This document shows positions 16,873 through 25,838 of a stretch of DNA of 64,000 nt, one piece after another; the stretch's first letter is position 1; every line of letters begins with the position of its first letter. The DNA is from Sphingomonas arvum. Its GTDB lineage: Bacteria; Pseudomonadota; Alphaproteobacteria; Sphingomonadales; Sphingomonadaceae. The position numbers and the translations under genes are program-made. The notes under the pieces were generated by a model. It was not told where the DNA came from, did not search any database, and saw only the letters and a list, made by a program, of their open reading frames with translations. The DNA lies in assembly GCF_026013565.1 (NCBI RefSeq), contig NZ_JAPDOB010000001.1, positions 372,001 to 436,000 of the forward strand, given 5' to 3'.

Positions 16873-17856
16873 ATGGCCGACACTGATACCTTGAGCAGAA
16901 CCATGCGCGCGGCCGTTCTGGCCGGACCAGGACAGATCCGCGTGGACGAGGTCGCGCTAAGCGAACCCGGGCCCGGCCAGGTGCGGGTCAAGCTGGAGGG
17001 CTGTGGCGTGTGCGCCTCGAACCTCGGGCCATGGAGCGGGCCGGAGTGGCTGACCTATCCGGGAGAGCCAGGCGGGATGGGCCACGAAGGCTGGGGCGTG
17101 ATCGAGGCGGTCGGTGAGGGCGTCAGCGGGTTGGCGGTCGGCGACCGGGTGGCGGCGCTGAGCTACAATAGCTACGCCAGCCATGACATTGCTGACGCCG
17201 ACAAGGTGGTCAGGTTGCCGGCCGAGCTGGCCGACCAGCCGTTTCCGGGCGAGCCCCTCGGCTGCGCGTTCAACATCTTTCATCGCGCCGACATTCGAGC
17301 CGGACAGACGGTCGCGATCGTCGGCATCGGCTTCCTGGGCGCGCTGCTGACCAGGCTGGCGACGGACGCGGGCGCGCGGGTGATTGCCATTTCCCGCCGC
17401 GACTATTCACTGGACGTCGCCAAGCAATTCGGCGCGGCCGAGGTCATCCCGATGACCGATCACCAGGCGATCATCGACCGTGTCAAGGAGCTGACCGGTG
17501 GCAAGTTCTGCGAGCGGGTAATCGAGGCGGTCGGCAAGCAGTGGCCGCTGGACCTGGCGGGCGAGCTCACCGCCGAGCGCGGCAAGCTGATCGTCGCGGG
17601 GTACCACCAAGACGGGCCGCGGACGGTCAACATGTGGCTATGGAACTGGCGCGGGATCGACGTGATCAACGCCCACGAGCGCGATCCTGCCGCTTATGTC
17701 GCGGGCATCCGCGAGGCGGTGGAAGCGGTCGCGGCGGGGCGGATCGATCCGTCGCCGCTCTACACGCATCGCTACCGGCTGGACGAGCTGGCGCAGGCGC
17801 TGGACGACACGCGCGACCGGCCGATGGGCTTCCTCAAGGCGATCGTGGTCCCATGA
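16873..17856 (+). CDS. Zinc-type MDR alcohol/polyol dehydrogenase-like oxidoreductase
   Basis: 327 residues. The catalytic-zinc ligand candidates Cys in GCGVCASN (~47) and His-Glu in GMGHEGWG (~73) are present, and the Rossmann motif is VGIGFLGALL (~150). The four-Cys structural-zinc lobe of classical alcohol dehydrogenases is missing, as in shorter MDR subfamilies. It probably oxidises a sugar alcohol or a related hydroxyl with NAD(P). Its stop overlaps the ATG of the next gene (ATGA, 17853-17856), a Gfo/Idh/MocA oxidoreductase, so the two are translated together and probably act in one sugar or cyclitol conversion. Confidence 0.8.
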   Translation: MADTDTLSRTMRAAVLAGPGQIRVDEVALSEPGPGQVRVKLEGCGVCASNLGPWSGPEWLTYPGEPGGMGHEGWGVIEAVGEGVSGLAVGDRVAALSYNSYASHDIADADKVVRLPAELADQPFPGEPLGCAFNIFHRADIRAGQTVAIVGIGFLGALLTRLATDAGARVIAISRRDYSLDVAKQFGAAEVIPMTDHQAIIDRVKELTGGKFCERVIEAVGKQWPLDLAGELTAERGKLIVAGYHQDGPRTVNMWLWNWRGIDVINAHERDPAAYVAGIREAVEAVAAGRIDPSPLYTHRYRLDELAQALDDTRDRPMGFLKAIVVP

Positions 17857-18842
17857 GCGAGCGGCCTCGCGTCGGCTTCCTGGGGGTGGGCTGGATCGGC
17901 CGGCACCGGATGGAAGCGATGGTGAACACGGGTGCGATCGAGGTCGCGGCGGTGGCGGATCCGGACGGCGACAGCCGGGCGGCGGCGCTGGAGCTTGCGC
18001 CCAATGCGGCCACGGTGGACTCGATCGAGGAGCTGTTGACCCAGGACCTGGACGGGCTGGTTATCGCCAGCCCCAGCGCGCTCCATGCCGAGCAGTCGAT
18101 CCGGGCGCTGGAGGCAGGCGTGTCGGTGTTCTGCCAGAAGCCGCTTGGCCGGACAGCCGCCGAGGTAGGGCAAGTGGTGGAGGCGGCGTGCAAGGCCGAC
18201 CGGCTGCTCGGCGTCGACCTCAGCTATCGCCAGACCGCGGGCATGCAGGCGATCCGGGAACTGGTGTGGCGCGGCGAGCTGGGCCGTGTGTTCGCGGCCG
18301 ACCTGACGTTCCACAATGCCTACGGGCCCGACAAGAGCTGGTTCTACGATCCGGCGCAGTCCGGCGGCGGCTGCGTCATGGACCTTGGCGTGCATCTCGT
18401 CGACCTTGGGCTTTGGGCGCTCGGCTGGCCGGCGGTGAAGGACGTGCAGGCGCAGCTCATGCACGGTGGCGCGCCCCTGACCGACCCGAGCTGCAACTGC
18501 GAGGATTATGCGGTTGCGACGATCACCACCGAGGACGGCGCAGTGCTGCGCATCGCCTGCTCGTGGCGGCTGCGGGCCGACCGGGAAGCGGTGATCGCGG
18601 CCGACTTCTACGGCACGGACGGCGCGGCGGCGCTGCGCAATGTCGATGGCAGCTTCTACGCCATGGACTCGCTGCGCATGCACGGGACCTGGGCGGAGCC
18701 GCTCACCGACCGCGAGGACGACTGGGGTGGACGCGCCGCGGCCGACTGGGCCCGGCGGCTGGGCGCGGGCGAGCGGTTCGACCCCGAAAGCGCTCGGCTA
18801 GTGGACGTGGCCCGGGTGTTGGATCGCATCTACGGCCGCTAG
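17853..18842 (+). CDS. Gfo/Idh/MocA-family sugar oxidoreductase
   Basis: 329 residues. The N-terminal NAD(P)-binding motif is GFLGVGWIGRH (~8-18); the catalytic Lys is in the QKPLGR block near residue 95, a variant of the EKP motif with Gln in place of Glu. The C-terminal domain carries GGGCVMDLGVHLVDL near 170, typical of the family's substrate-binding half. It acts on a cyclic sugar or inositol derivative in the cytoplasm. It is coupled by ATGA to the upstream MDR dehydrogenase. Its last 45 nt overlap the convergent fusion gene at 18798. The nearby INO1 makes a cyclitol substrate conceivable, but nothing here proves it. Confidence 0.85.
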   Translation: MSERPRVGFLGVGWIGRHRMEAMVNTGAIEVAAVADPDGDSRAAALELAPNAATVDSIEELLTQDLDGLVIASPSALHAEQSIRALEAGVSVFCQKPLGRTAAEVGQVVEAACKADRLLGVDLSYRQTAGMQAIRELVWRGELGRVFAADLTFHNAYGPDKSWFYDPAQSGGGCVMDLGVHLVDLGLWALGWPAVKDVQAQLMHGGAPLTDPSCNCEDYAVATITTEDGAVLRIACSWRLRADREAVIAADFYGTDGAAALRNVDGSFYAMDSLRMHGTWAEPLTDREDDWGGRAAADWARRLGAGERFDPESARLVDVARVLDRIYGR

Positions 18843-20426
18843 CCGACGCTCCATCCGCTCGGCGGCAAGGAGGTTGCGACGCTGTTCGTCCGGCCAGTGG
18901 TCCAGGGTTGATGCGCTGAGCCGGTGCGCGCCGACCCGGAAGGCGGCGTGGGCGACCAAGGTGAAGGCAAGCAGGGCCGGGTTGCAGTCCAACGCGGCGG
19001 CGAGCCGATCGGCGTCGCTGGCGGAAAGATCCAGCTCAAGGATCGCTCCGGCAACATCCCAGGCGATATCCTGGCAGCCGATCAGGTCGTGCGCCTGGTG
19101 GTGGTCGACCGCGTCCGCCTTGCGCAGCTGGCCCGACGGAAGCCGCAGCCACTCATGCGCGGCCATGCGACCGTCGGTGCAGACCGGGTGCGGCGCGAGG
19201 CCAGTCAGGTCGGGCGACCAGTCGGCCAGCGCCGGCAAGTTGCGGTGGACCATGGTGACCAGGGTGGCGAGGCTGGCGCCGGGCTGCGGCGCGGCCAGCC
19301 CCCGGCGCCAGCGAAGATAGGCGATCAACTCGCCAACGCTTGGGCGGGTCGGACTGGCGTCCTCCCAACGGCTTACCAGCCACCCGCCGGTCAGTCCGGC
19401 GACCTCGCTGCCGAAGCCGGCGTCCTCCAGGCGGAGCGCCAGGTCCAGGCGGCGGTCGCCGATCCGGCCCAGTCCCGCGAACTTAACCAGCCACGCGCCG
19501 TCGTCGGCGTGCACCAGGAACTTGCGCCGCTCCCACATTGGATCGATCGCGGGCCAGTCGGCTTGGGCGGCAGACCAGAGTGGACGCCACCTGCCTGCGG
19601 AGAGGTCGGCGGTGCCGCGGATTGGACCGGTGAACCGGGCAACGTCGCTCCAACGCGGCTCGTCCAGCTGCACGACGGGGCGCTGCGCCGTGGTCCAACG
19701 GCGGCGGTGGCGCTTGCTTGCTTGTGTGCCGAGCGGGTTCGAGTGGCCTGGCAGAAAGGCGATTCGATCCGGCGCGACGCCGCGGTCCTCCAGCCACTCG
19801 GCCACCGCGCCGAAGCTGCTGCCCGACATGCCGGGACCTTCGTCAACGACGACGAAGTGCGGATCACCGTCAAGCAGCGCGGCGGCGAACTCGTCCGCCA
19901 AGCGCAGCTCGCGGGCGAAAGGATCGCCGGTCGGGCGGACGGTGAAGGGCGGGGGCGCGTTCAGCGCCGCCGCGGCCATGCACGCCAGTCCGGTGCCGAT
20001 GCTGCGCAACCCGATGATCCTCGGTGGGGCAGTCAGGTGAAGCTGGCGGGCGGCGAGCGCATAAGCCTCGGGGCGCAGGGCATAGAAGGCATAGCCTTCG
20101 GGCAGTTTCACCGCGACCCGGTCAGGCAGGTCGTCCGATTGCTGCACGGGCGGCAGGGGCCGGGCAGGCTGACCTTCCCATGATCCGAGCAGGGCGCCCG
20201 CCAGGCGGGTCAGCTGTTGGAGCAGCAACAGCTCGGCTGGCCGCACCCGATCCTCGCCGGACGCCTCGAAGTCGGCGTCCGCGACGCCCTGCGTCACGCC
20301 GGCGAGATCAACAAAGGTGCGGGTCAGCCGATCGTGGGCAAGCTCGCCGGTGGCAAGGTCGGCCGCAATCTCGGCGAGCCGGGCGCGGGGATCGACCAGT
20401 TCCGCATGGTCCCCGTAGACCAGCAC
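18798..20426 (-). CDS. Phosphoribosyltransferase-like / kinase-like (APH fold) fusion protein
   Basis: 542 residues from a GTG at 20426, 4 nt after the stop of the preceding epimerase-type gene; the open frame extends upstream but only antisense-like residues are there. Residues ~110-215 resemble a type I phosphoribosyltransferase: a loop IIGLRSIGTGLA (~137-148) and a PRPP-loop-like VVVDEGPGMSGSS (~192-204; the classical form has DDxxTTGxS). The C-terminal half resembles an aminoglycoside/choline-kinase fold near residues ~440-495 (VCTDGRMAAHEWL, then GCQDIAWDVAGAIL, where DxAWDVA recalls the distal metal motif), although the HxDxxxxN catalytic loop is degenerate. It is the last gene of the CgeB operon. 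I know no named function for this combination. Confidence 0.6.
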   Translation of the reverse strand: MLVYGDHAELVDPRARLAEIAADLATGELAHDRLTRTFVDLAGVTQGVADADFEASGEDRVRPAELLLLQQLTRLAGALLGSWEGQPARPLPPVQQSDDLPDRVAVKLPEGYAFYALRPEAYALAARQLHLTAPPRIIGLRSIGTGLACMAAAALNAPPPFTVRPTGDPFARELRLADEFAAALLDGDPHFVVVDEGPGMSGSSFGAVAEWLEDRGVAPDRIAFLPGHSNPLGTQASKRHRRRWTTAQRPVVQLDEPRWSDVARFTGPIRGTADLSAGRWRPLWSAAQADWPAIDPMWERRKFLVHADDGAWLVKFAGLGRIGDRRLDLALRLEDAGFGSEVAGLTGGWLVSRWEDASPTRPSVGELIAYLRWRRGLAAPQPGASLATLVTMVHRNLPALADWSPDLTGLAPHPVCTDGRMAAHEWLRLPSGQLRKADAVDHHQAHDLIGCQDIAWDVAGAILELDLSASDADRLAAALDCNPALLAFTLVAHAAFRVGAHRLSASTLDHWPDEQRRNLLAAERMERRLAAVDAIQHPGHVH

Positions 20427-20430
20427 GCGC

Positions 20431-21471
20431 TTACTCGGCGGCGGCGAGCGCCGTCTGCTTGTCGGAGCCGGGAAAGCCGAACGCCGGCGCCTCGCGCAAC
20501 TCTTGCGCGAAATAACGGGTAGTCGCTTCCAAGCCCTGCTGCAGCGAGACCTGCGGGTCCCAGCCGAGCAGCGACCGAGCCAGCTCAATATCGGGGCGGC
20601 GCCGTCGCGGATCGTCCTGCGGCAAGGGACGGGTGACGATCGGGCTGGCGGTTCCCGTCAGGGCGACAACACGCTCGATGAGGTCGCAGACCGTCAGCTC
20701 GAGCGGGTTGCCGAGGTTCACGGGCCCCGGCTGCGGACCATCGTAGGCGAGCAGCTTGAGAATGCCGTCAACCAGGTCGTCGACATAGCAGAAGCTGCGG
20801 GTCTGGCTGCCGTCGCCATAGACGGTGATCGGCTCGTTCGACAGCGCCTGGCAGATGACATTGCTGACCACGCGCCCGTCGTCCGGGTCCATGCGGGGAC
20901 CGTAAGTGTTGAAGATGCGCACGACGCGGACATCGGCCCGGCCAAGACGATCGAAGTCGAACGCCAGCGTTTCGGCAGCCCGCTTGCCCTCGTCGTAACA
21001 GGCGCGCGGACCGGTGCAGCTCACCCAGCCGCGATAATCCTCACGTTGCGGGTGCACCTCCGGGTCGCCGTAGACCTCGCTAGTTGAGGTCAGCAGCAGC
21101 CGGGCGCCGTGCTGCTCCGCCACGCGCAGCAGGTTGCGGGTGCCGAGCACGTTGGTCAGCATCGTGTGCTCGGGGTCAGCTTGGTAGGCGGGCGGCGAGG
21201 CGGCGCAGGCGGCGTTGACGATGTGGCTGAACGGCTTGGCAGTCAGCTTCTTCGGCAACTCCCACGTGACGTCATGCTCGACGAAGGTCATTCGCCGGTT
21301 GGCGGTGAGATGCGCGAGGTTCCTGGCGCGGCCGGTCTGGAGATTGTCGACCACGACCACGTCGGCACCCAGCGCAAGCAACCGGTCGACCAGGTGCGAG
21401 CCGATGAAGCCCGCGCCGCCGGCGACCAGCACGCGGGTAAAGGGAGCAGCCGTTCGTCCGTCCGAGTTCAT
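20431..21471 (-). CDS. NAD-dependent UDP-glucuronate decarboxylase-like protein (UXS type)
   Basis: 346 residues from the ATG at 21471, which overlaps the upstream stop (ATGA). Extended SDR: GGAGFIGSH near residue 19, NLQTGRARNL after strand 2, NAACAASPPAYQ, TSTSEVYGDPEVHPQ, and GPRACYDEGKR with the catalytic Tyr and Lys. The ASPPAYQ and YDEGKR blocks are characteristic of UDP-xylose synthases, which convert UDP-glucuronate to UDP-xylose; related SDRs include dTDP-glucose dehydratases. Thus it probably supplies a UDP-pentose donor to the glycosyltransferases encoded just upstream. Substrate assignment is by motif only. Confidence 0.82.
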   Translation of the reverse strand: MNSDGRTAAPFTRVLVAGGAGFIGSHLVDRLLALGADVVVVDNLQTGRARNLAHLTANRRMTFVEHDVTWELPKKLTAKPFSHIVNAACAASPPAYQADPEHTMLTNVLGTRNLLRVAEQHGARLLLTSTSEVYGDPEVHPQREDYRGWVSCTGPRACYDEGKRAAETLAFDFDRLGRADVRVVRIFNTYGPRMDPDDGRVVSNVICQALSNEPITVYGDGSQTRSFCYVDDLVDGILKLLAYDGPQPGPVNLGNPLELTVCDLIERVVALTGTASPIVTRPLPQDDPRRRRPDIELARSLLGWDPQVSLQQGLEATTRYFAQELREAPAFGFPGSDKQTALAAAE

Positions 21472-22556
21472 GCGACTTCCTCTACGCGCTTCTCGCCGCC
21501 AACCCGCGCCTCGGCGAGGTGCCGCTCCAGTTCCTCGGCCCGGTGCCGCGCGGTATGCGCGACCAGCACTCGTGCGCGCGCCGCTTGCCCGATCCCGGCA
21601 GCTTGGTCCACTCCGATCCCGTCCAGCGCCGCGATCACATCGGCCGTGGAACGCGCGAACAGGATCTCGCTGCCGGGCCGCAGCAGCGTGTCCAACCCAT
21701 CCCAAACGTCCGAAATCACCGGTGTGGCGCAAGCGGCCGCTTCGAACAGCCGTACGGAGGGGGACCAGCCAGCGGCGATCATGTCGGCGCGGGTAACATT
21801 GAGGGCGAAGCGGCTGGCCGCGTAGAAGGCCGGGTGGTCGGCCGGCGGCACATGCTCAATGCGCTCGACGTTGGCCGGCCATTCGACGGACTTCGGATAC
21901 TGCGGGCCGGCGACGCAGAAGCGGCGGTTGGGTAAGGCGCGGGCGACGGCGTTCAGAAAGCGCTCGACGGTGGGCTGGCGGTCGTCGCTGTAGGTGCCGA
22001 GATACGAAAGGTCCCAGCGCTGCTCGACTTCTAGCGGCCGGTACTTGTCGGCATCTACCGAGCAGTAGAGCGGCCGGGCCGCGGGCGAGCCGTAGAACTC
22101 TTCAATGAAGTTGAGCGTCGGGCCGCCGGTAAAGCTCAGGTAGACGTCGAAGCCTGGGATGACCTCGGGCGAGAGATACTCGAAGTCGCCGCGCTTCAGC
22201 TTGGAAAGAGTAACGGGGGTGTCGATGTCGTAGAAGGCGGTGGTGCCGTCGGCGGTGGCTTGGACGAACTTCGCTACGTCCACCCCCTGCGGCACGTAGG
22301 AGCCGACCATCACCGCGTCCGCTCCCGCGATCTCGGCCGTCCAACGATGGAGGTCGTCGAGGTCGCTATAGAACTCCAGCCGGCAATAGTTCGGATCGGC
22401 TAGGTCGCGCTGGTTGCGATACCAGGGGACGTCGCGTTCCAAGAACAGAATGTCGTGGCCGCGCTCCGCGTAAGCCTGGAGTAGCGCGCGGAACGTCGTG
22501 GCGTGCCCGTTACCCCAGGACGAAGACAGAGAGAGGCCGAGGACGACGAGCTTCAT
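21468..22556 (-). CDS. CgeB-family glycosyltransferase (paralog 1)
   Basis: 362 residues from ATG 22556 (ATGA overlap with the upstream gene). The start MKLVVLGLSLSSSWGNGHAT is shared in pattern with the two following paralogs (K-hydrophobic strand, then S-SWxNG/HG). The second half has the GT-B features of CgeB/DUF3880-type proteins: LSYLGTYSDDRQPTVERFL, PAFYAASRFALNVTRADM, then a donor-site segment PSVRLFEAAACATPVISDVWDGL. CgeB in Bacillus decorates the spore surface; in Gram-negatives these are uncharacterised cytoplasmic glycosyltransferases. Sits between a UXS-like gene and paralog 2; the donor sugar is unknown. Confidence 0.8.
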   Translation of the reverse strand: MKLVVLGLSLSSSWGNGHATTFRALLQAYAERGHDILFLERDVPWYRNQRDLADPNYCRLEFYSDLDDLHRWTAEIAGADAVMVGSYVPQGVDVAKFVQATADGTTAFYDIDTPVTLSKLKRGDFEYLSPEVIPGFDVYLSFTGGPTLNFIEEFYGSPAARPLYCSVDADKYRPLEVEQRWDLSYLGTYSDDRQPTVERFLNAVARALPNRRFCVAGPQYPKSVEWPANVERIEHVPPADHPAFYAASRFALNVTRADMIAAGWSPSVRLFEAAACATPVISDVWDGLDTLLRPGSEILFARSTADVIAALDGIGVDQAAGIGQAARARVLVAHTARHRAEELERHLAEARVGGEKRVEEVA

Positions 22557-23647
22557 GCGGCCACCAGCTCTCGCTTGGCGGCGAGTTCGTCGCGCAGGAT
22601 GCGGTCGGCCTCGACGCCGCGCCGCTCGTAGGTGTGCTCGGCCAGCACGCGGGCCAGGGCAGCCTGGCCGATGCTGCGGGCGCGCTCGGGGGTGAGCGCC
22701 TCGAGCAGGTCGGCGACGTCCTGCCCGTCGCGCGCAACCAGCACTTCGGAGTCGGGCTTGAGGAACAGCTCGATCCCCTCCCAGGCGTCGGTGATCAGGC
22801 AGGCGGCGGCGCCGGCGGCCTCGAACACGCGCGTGGCGGGGGAAAAGCCGATGTTGGCCATGCTGTCGCGGGCGACGTTGAGGACTGCCTGCGGCGTGCA
22901 GTTGAAGGCATTGTGGTCGGCGGTGCCGACATGGCCGATCGCCGACACGTTGCCGGGCATACCCTTGCCCTGCCAGCCGTTGCCGCCGAGCAGGAAGCGC
23001 TTGTCGGGCAAGCGCGCGGCGGCCCGGAGGAAGAACTCCTCCACCCGCGCCTCGCGGTCGGGCAAGCGGTTGGCGAGGAAGGCGAGGTCGCTGGCGAAGC
23101 GCGGCTCGGGCGCGACCGGGTGGTGGGTGGCGGGGTCGAGCGCGTTGTAGATGGGCACGCAGCGGCGGGCGCCGAAAGCCTCGTACTGGCGGATCACGGG
23201 CGGTCCGCCGCCGTAGGTCAAAACGAGGTCGAACTCGGGCAGGCGCCGGCGCAGCGGGTGGTCGGGCGCGCCCGCCAGCTCCTCCAGCGTGGCGGCAGCG
23301 TCCACGTCCCAATAGACCTTGAGCGCGTGAGGAGCGGAGCGGTCGATGACGCCTTCCAGCAGCTCGTCGTCATACACGCCGACGCCGCTGGCCTTTACGA
23401 CGATATCGGCGGCGGCGGCCTCGGCGAGCACGCGTGCGCAGGCCTCGGGGCTGGCGTCATAGACCTGCACCTTGGCATACGCGGGTGGGTCGATGTCGCG
23501 GTGCTGCTGCCGCTCGAACGCGTCGGGTTCGTAGAAGGTGATGTCATGGCCGTGCCGAGCCAGCTGGCTCAGGACGCCGCGATAGTAAGTGGCGGCGCCG
23601 TTCCAATAGCTGCTGAGCAGGGAGGAGCCATAGAAGGCGAGTTTCAT
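22553..23647 (-). CDS. CgeB-family glycosyltransferase (paralog 2)
   Basis: 364 residues from ATG 23647, overlapping the previous stop as ATGA. N-terminus MKLAFYGSSLLSSYWNGAAT; mid region YWDVDAAATLEEL and FDLVLTYGGGPPVIRQYEAFG; then FLANRLPDREARVEEFF and the donor-site block SMANIGFSPATRVFEAAGAAACLITDAWEG. This is the same order of blocks as paralog 1, whose corresponding segments are YDIDTPVTLSKL, FDVYLSFTGGPTLNFIEEFYG and PSVRLFEAAACATPVISDVWDG, so the pair arose by duplication. Cytoplasmic GT-B fold, donor and acceptor unknown. Three differing copies in one operon suggest sequential addition of several sugars. Confidence 0.8.
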   Translation of the reverse strand: MKLAFYGSSLLSSYWNGAATYYRGVLSQLARHGHDITFYEPDAFERQQHRDIDPPAYAKVQVYDASPEACARVLAEAAAADIVVKASGVGVYDDELLEGVIDRSAPHALKVYWDVDAAATLEELAGAPDHPLRRRLPEFDLVLTYGGGPPVIRQYEAFGARRCVPIYNALDPATHHPVAPEPRFASDLAFLANRLPDREARVEEFFLRAAARLPDKRFLLGGNGWQGKGMPGNVSAIGHVGTADHNAFNCTPQAVLNVARDSMANIGFSPATRVFEAAGAAACLITDAWEGIELFLKPDSEVLVARDGQDVADLLEALTPERARSIGQAALARVLAEHTYERRGVEADRILRDELAAKRELVAA

Positions 23648-24747
23648 GCGTAGGCTCTTTCGGGGGCGAGTTGCGCGACAATGCCGAGCAATTGGTCGGC
23701 GCGGTGGGCGCAGCTGTGGCGGGCGCGGATGGTGGCAAGGCCATGGTCGGCGAGGCTGCGGCGGAGGGCCGGCTCGGCGGCGAGCGCCCGCAGGTGGCGG
23801 GTCATGGCCGCGCCGTCCTGGGCAACCAGAAAGTCTTCGCCGGGCGTGAAGAGCTGCTCGCTGTCGTCCCACGGCGCGCTGACGAGCGGGATGCCGCAAG
23901 CCAGCGCCTCGAACACGCGGATGGTCGGAATGCCGGGCAGGAGCGTGGTGTAGAAGCGGCGTGGCACGTGAACGGTGGCCAGGTGGCGGGCGAACACCTC
24001 GGGCGCCTTGGCGTTGGGCAGCCAGCCGCGGAAATCGACGCCGTAGCGGGCGAGGGTGGCCAGCGCTTCCGCGGGGTAGCGGACGCCATAGATGTCGAGC
24101 GGCAGGCCAGCGTCCTGTGCGGGGCGGAAGAGATACTCCTCCAGCTCGGCCGAGCGCTCGCCATCACCCCAATTGCCGATCCACACCAGGCCGTTGCGCT
24201 CCCCTTCCGCGGCCGGCGGGTGGAAGTGGCGGGTGTCGGCCGCCTCGTGAAAGGTCCACACCCGGTCCTGCCAGCCCCAGCGGCGGTAAACCTCGCTCAG
24301 CGTCTCGCCGAATGCGAGAACGCCGTCGTAGCCGCTGAGGTCGAATGCGCGGATTGCTTCGGGGTCGCTGACCGCCCGATGGTGGGTGTCGTGGAACAGC
24401 AGGGTAAAGGGCGCACCACGCTTGCGATGTTGGCCGATGGCGGCGACCAGCGCGGGCTCGTTCCATTCGTGGACGATGACGAGGTCGGCTCCGTCGGTGA
24501 GCTCGGCCGGATCGACGTCGGCGTCGTAGACGGTGGCGGTGAGGTCCGGATAGGCTTCGCGCCAGGCAGCCAGACCCGGGGAGCCGTGGTCGCCGAGCAG
24601 GTTGCCAAGGCTCCAAGCGCCACGCGGCTCAAGCGCCTGGACCTCGTGCCCGCGCACCTGGAGTTCGCGCAGCAGTCCGCGCAGGAAGTGGGCGTTGCCG
24701 TGGTTCCAGCAGCTCTGCAGCGAATGGGTGAGGTAGACGATCTTCAC
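23644..24747 (-). CDS. CgeB-family glycosyltransferase (paralog 3)
   Basis: 367 residues from a GTG at 24747 that overlaps the upstream stop as GTGA. MKIVYLTHSLQSCWNHGNAHFLRG gives the paralog N-terminus. Further blocks are ADLVIVHEWNEPALV, FHDTHHRAVSDP, FGETLSEVYRRWGW, WIGNWGDGERSAELEEY and a donor-site block TIRVFEALACGIPLVSAPWDDSEQLF. The HEW and FHDTHHR segments are not present in paralogs 1 and 2, so this copy is the most diverged. It is a cytoplasmic GT-B enzyme by homology; its acceptor is unknown. Position between the GT4 gene and paralog 2 suggests a shared assembly line. Confidence 0.8.
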   Translation of the reverse strand: MKIVYLTHSLQSCWNHGNAHFLRGLLRELQVRGHEVQALEPRGAWSLGNLLGDHGSPGLAAWREAYPDLTATVYDADVDPAELTDGADLVIVHEWNEPALVAAIGQHRKRGAPFTLLFHDTHHRAVSDPEAIRAFDLSGYDGVLAFGETLSEVYRRWGWQDRVWTFHEAADTRHFHPPAAEGERNGLVWIGNWGDGERSAELEEYLFRPAQDAGLPLDIYGVRYPAEALATLARYGVDFRGWLPNAKAPEVFARHLATVHVPRRFYTTLLPGIPTIRVFEALACGIPLVSAPWDDSEQLFTPGEDFLVAQDGAAMTRHLRALAAEPALRRSLADHGLATIRARHSCAHRADQLLGIVAQLAPERAYA

Positions 24748-25838
24748 GCCGCGACCTTCCGCTCCCGTCCGAGCAGGTCGCGATAGTGGCCGAGCATGGC
24801 ATGGCCGGTCGCTTCGGGAGTAAAGCGCGCGGCGCGGCGACGGGCGGACTCGCCCAAGCGGCGGCGCTCGACCGGATCGGCGGCCAGGCGGTCTACCGCA
24901 GCCGCAATCTCGTGCGGCGAGTCCGCGAACAGGGCGGCGTCGGTCCATAGCTCGTGGAAAGTCGGAATGGAGGACAGGACCAGCGGGCAGCCGGCCTGCG
25001 CGGCCTCGAGCACCGACAAGCCAAAGGGTTCGTACCGTGACGGAGAAACAAAGATCGGGCGTTCGGCCAGCAGTTCGGCGAGCCGGTCTTCGGGAATCAG
25101 GCCAAGTGATGCAGCGGCGGACAGCTGCACCATTGCGCCATTGGGACCGACGAGCGGGCCGGCCGCGCGAAACGGCGTGGCGGACAGCGCTGCGGCCGCG
25201 TCGAAGGCGGTGACGTTCTTGCCTTCGTCCCATAGGCGGCCGGCGGTGAGGCAAAAGCAAGCCCCATCGCTCGGCGCGGCGGCGACGGCGGCGGTGCGGC
25301 CGTTCGGAACGGCGAGCGGCGCCTGGGCGAGACCATAGGCCTGACGCACGGCGGCCGCGAAGGCGCGGGTTGGCGCGACCAGCAGGTCGGAGTGGCGCAG
25401 GCCTTCGCGGGCCAGCGCGGTGCGCCACGCGAAGTCGTCCGGCAGCGATTCCTCGCGCATTGCGGCCCACCAGGTGGCGACACAGCTGTGAACCACGGTG
25501 ACCACCGGAGCCGGGAAGTCTGCTGCGGCGAGGGCGGGCGCGTGGAGCTGGACCAGGTCGGCGTCAGCGCGCGCGGCCAGTTCGGCGAGCGCGGTGCCGG
25601 TCGTGCGAAGCGTAGCCTCGTCAGCCGCGGTCCAGTCGAGCGGCAGGCCGGTCTCAACCAGTTGCAGACCGGGGATGGCGGCGGCGCGGGACAGCTGCCC
25701 GGCGTTCGGCGAAGGGCCGAGCACCGCCAGGAACGTCATCGTGTCGGCCTGCTCGGCAAGGGCGGCGGCGAGTTCCAGCGAGTAGGTCCACACGCCCCCG
25801 ACGGCGTCGGTGGTGAGCATTAGGCGGAGACGGCTCAA
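24744..25838 (-). CDS. Glycosyltransferase family 4 (GT-B)
   Basis: 364 residues from a TTG at 25838, overlapping the upstream stop as TTGA; the in-frame ATG at 25820 (MLTTDAVGGVWTY) is an alternative start. N-terminal LTTDAVGGVWTYSLELAAALA is a typical GT4 glycine loop; VVTVVHSCVATWW follows. In the C-terminal domain AGRLWDEGKNV and VSPSRYEPFGLSVLEAAQAGCPLVLS form the nucleotide-sugar site (an E-x7-E motif). It transfers a sugar from an activated donor with retention, in the cytoplasm. It lies between the two SDR genes and the three CgeB paralogs, so it may act early in the chain. Donor not determined. Confidence 0.85.
   Translation of the reverse strand: MSRLRLMLTTDAVGGVWTYSLELAAALAEQADTMTFLAVLGPSPNAGQLSRAAAIPGLQLVETGLPLDWTAADEATLRTTGTALAELAARADADLVQLHAPALAAADFPAPVVTVVHSCVATWWAAMREESLPDDFAWRTALAREGLRHSDLLVAPTRAFAAAVRQAYGLAQAPLAVPNGRTAAVAAAPSDGACFCLTAGRLWDEGKNVTAFDAAAALSATPFRAAGPLVGPNGAMVQLSAAASLGLIPEDRLAELLAERPIFVSPSRYEPFGLSVLEAAQAGCPLVLSSIPTFHELWTDAALFADSPHEIAAAVDRLAADPVERRRLGESARRRAARFTPEATGHAMLGHYRDLLGRERKVAA

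Noticed and set aside
18924-20183. A 419-codon plus-strand open frame opposite the PRT-like/kinase-like gene
   Set aside because: Composition is Gly/Arg/Gln-rich noise; the minus frame carries PRPP-loop and kinase-like motifs and operon coupling.
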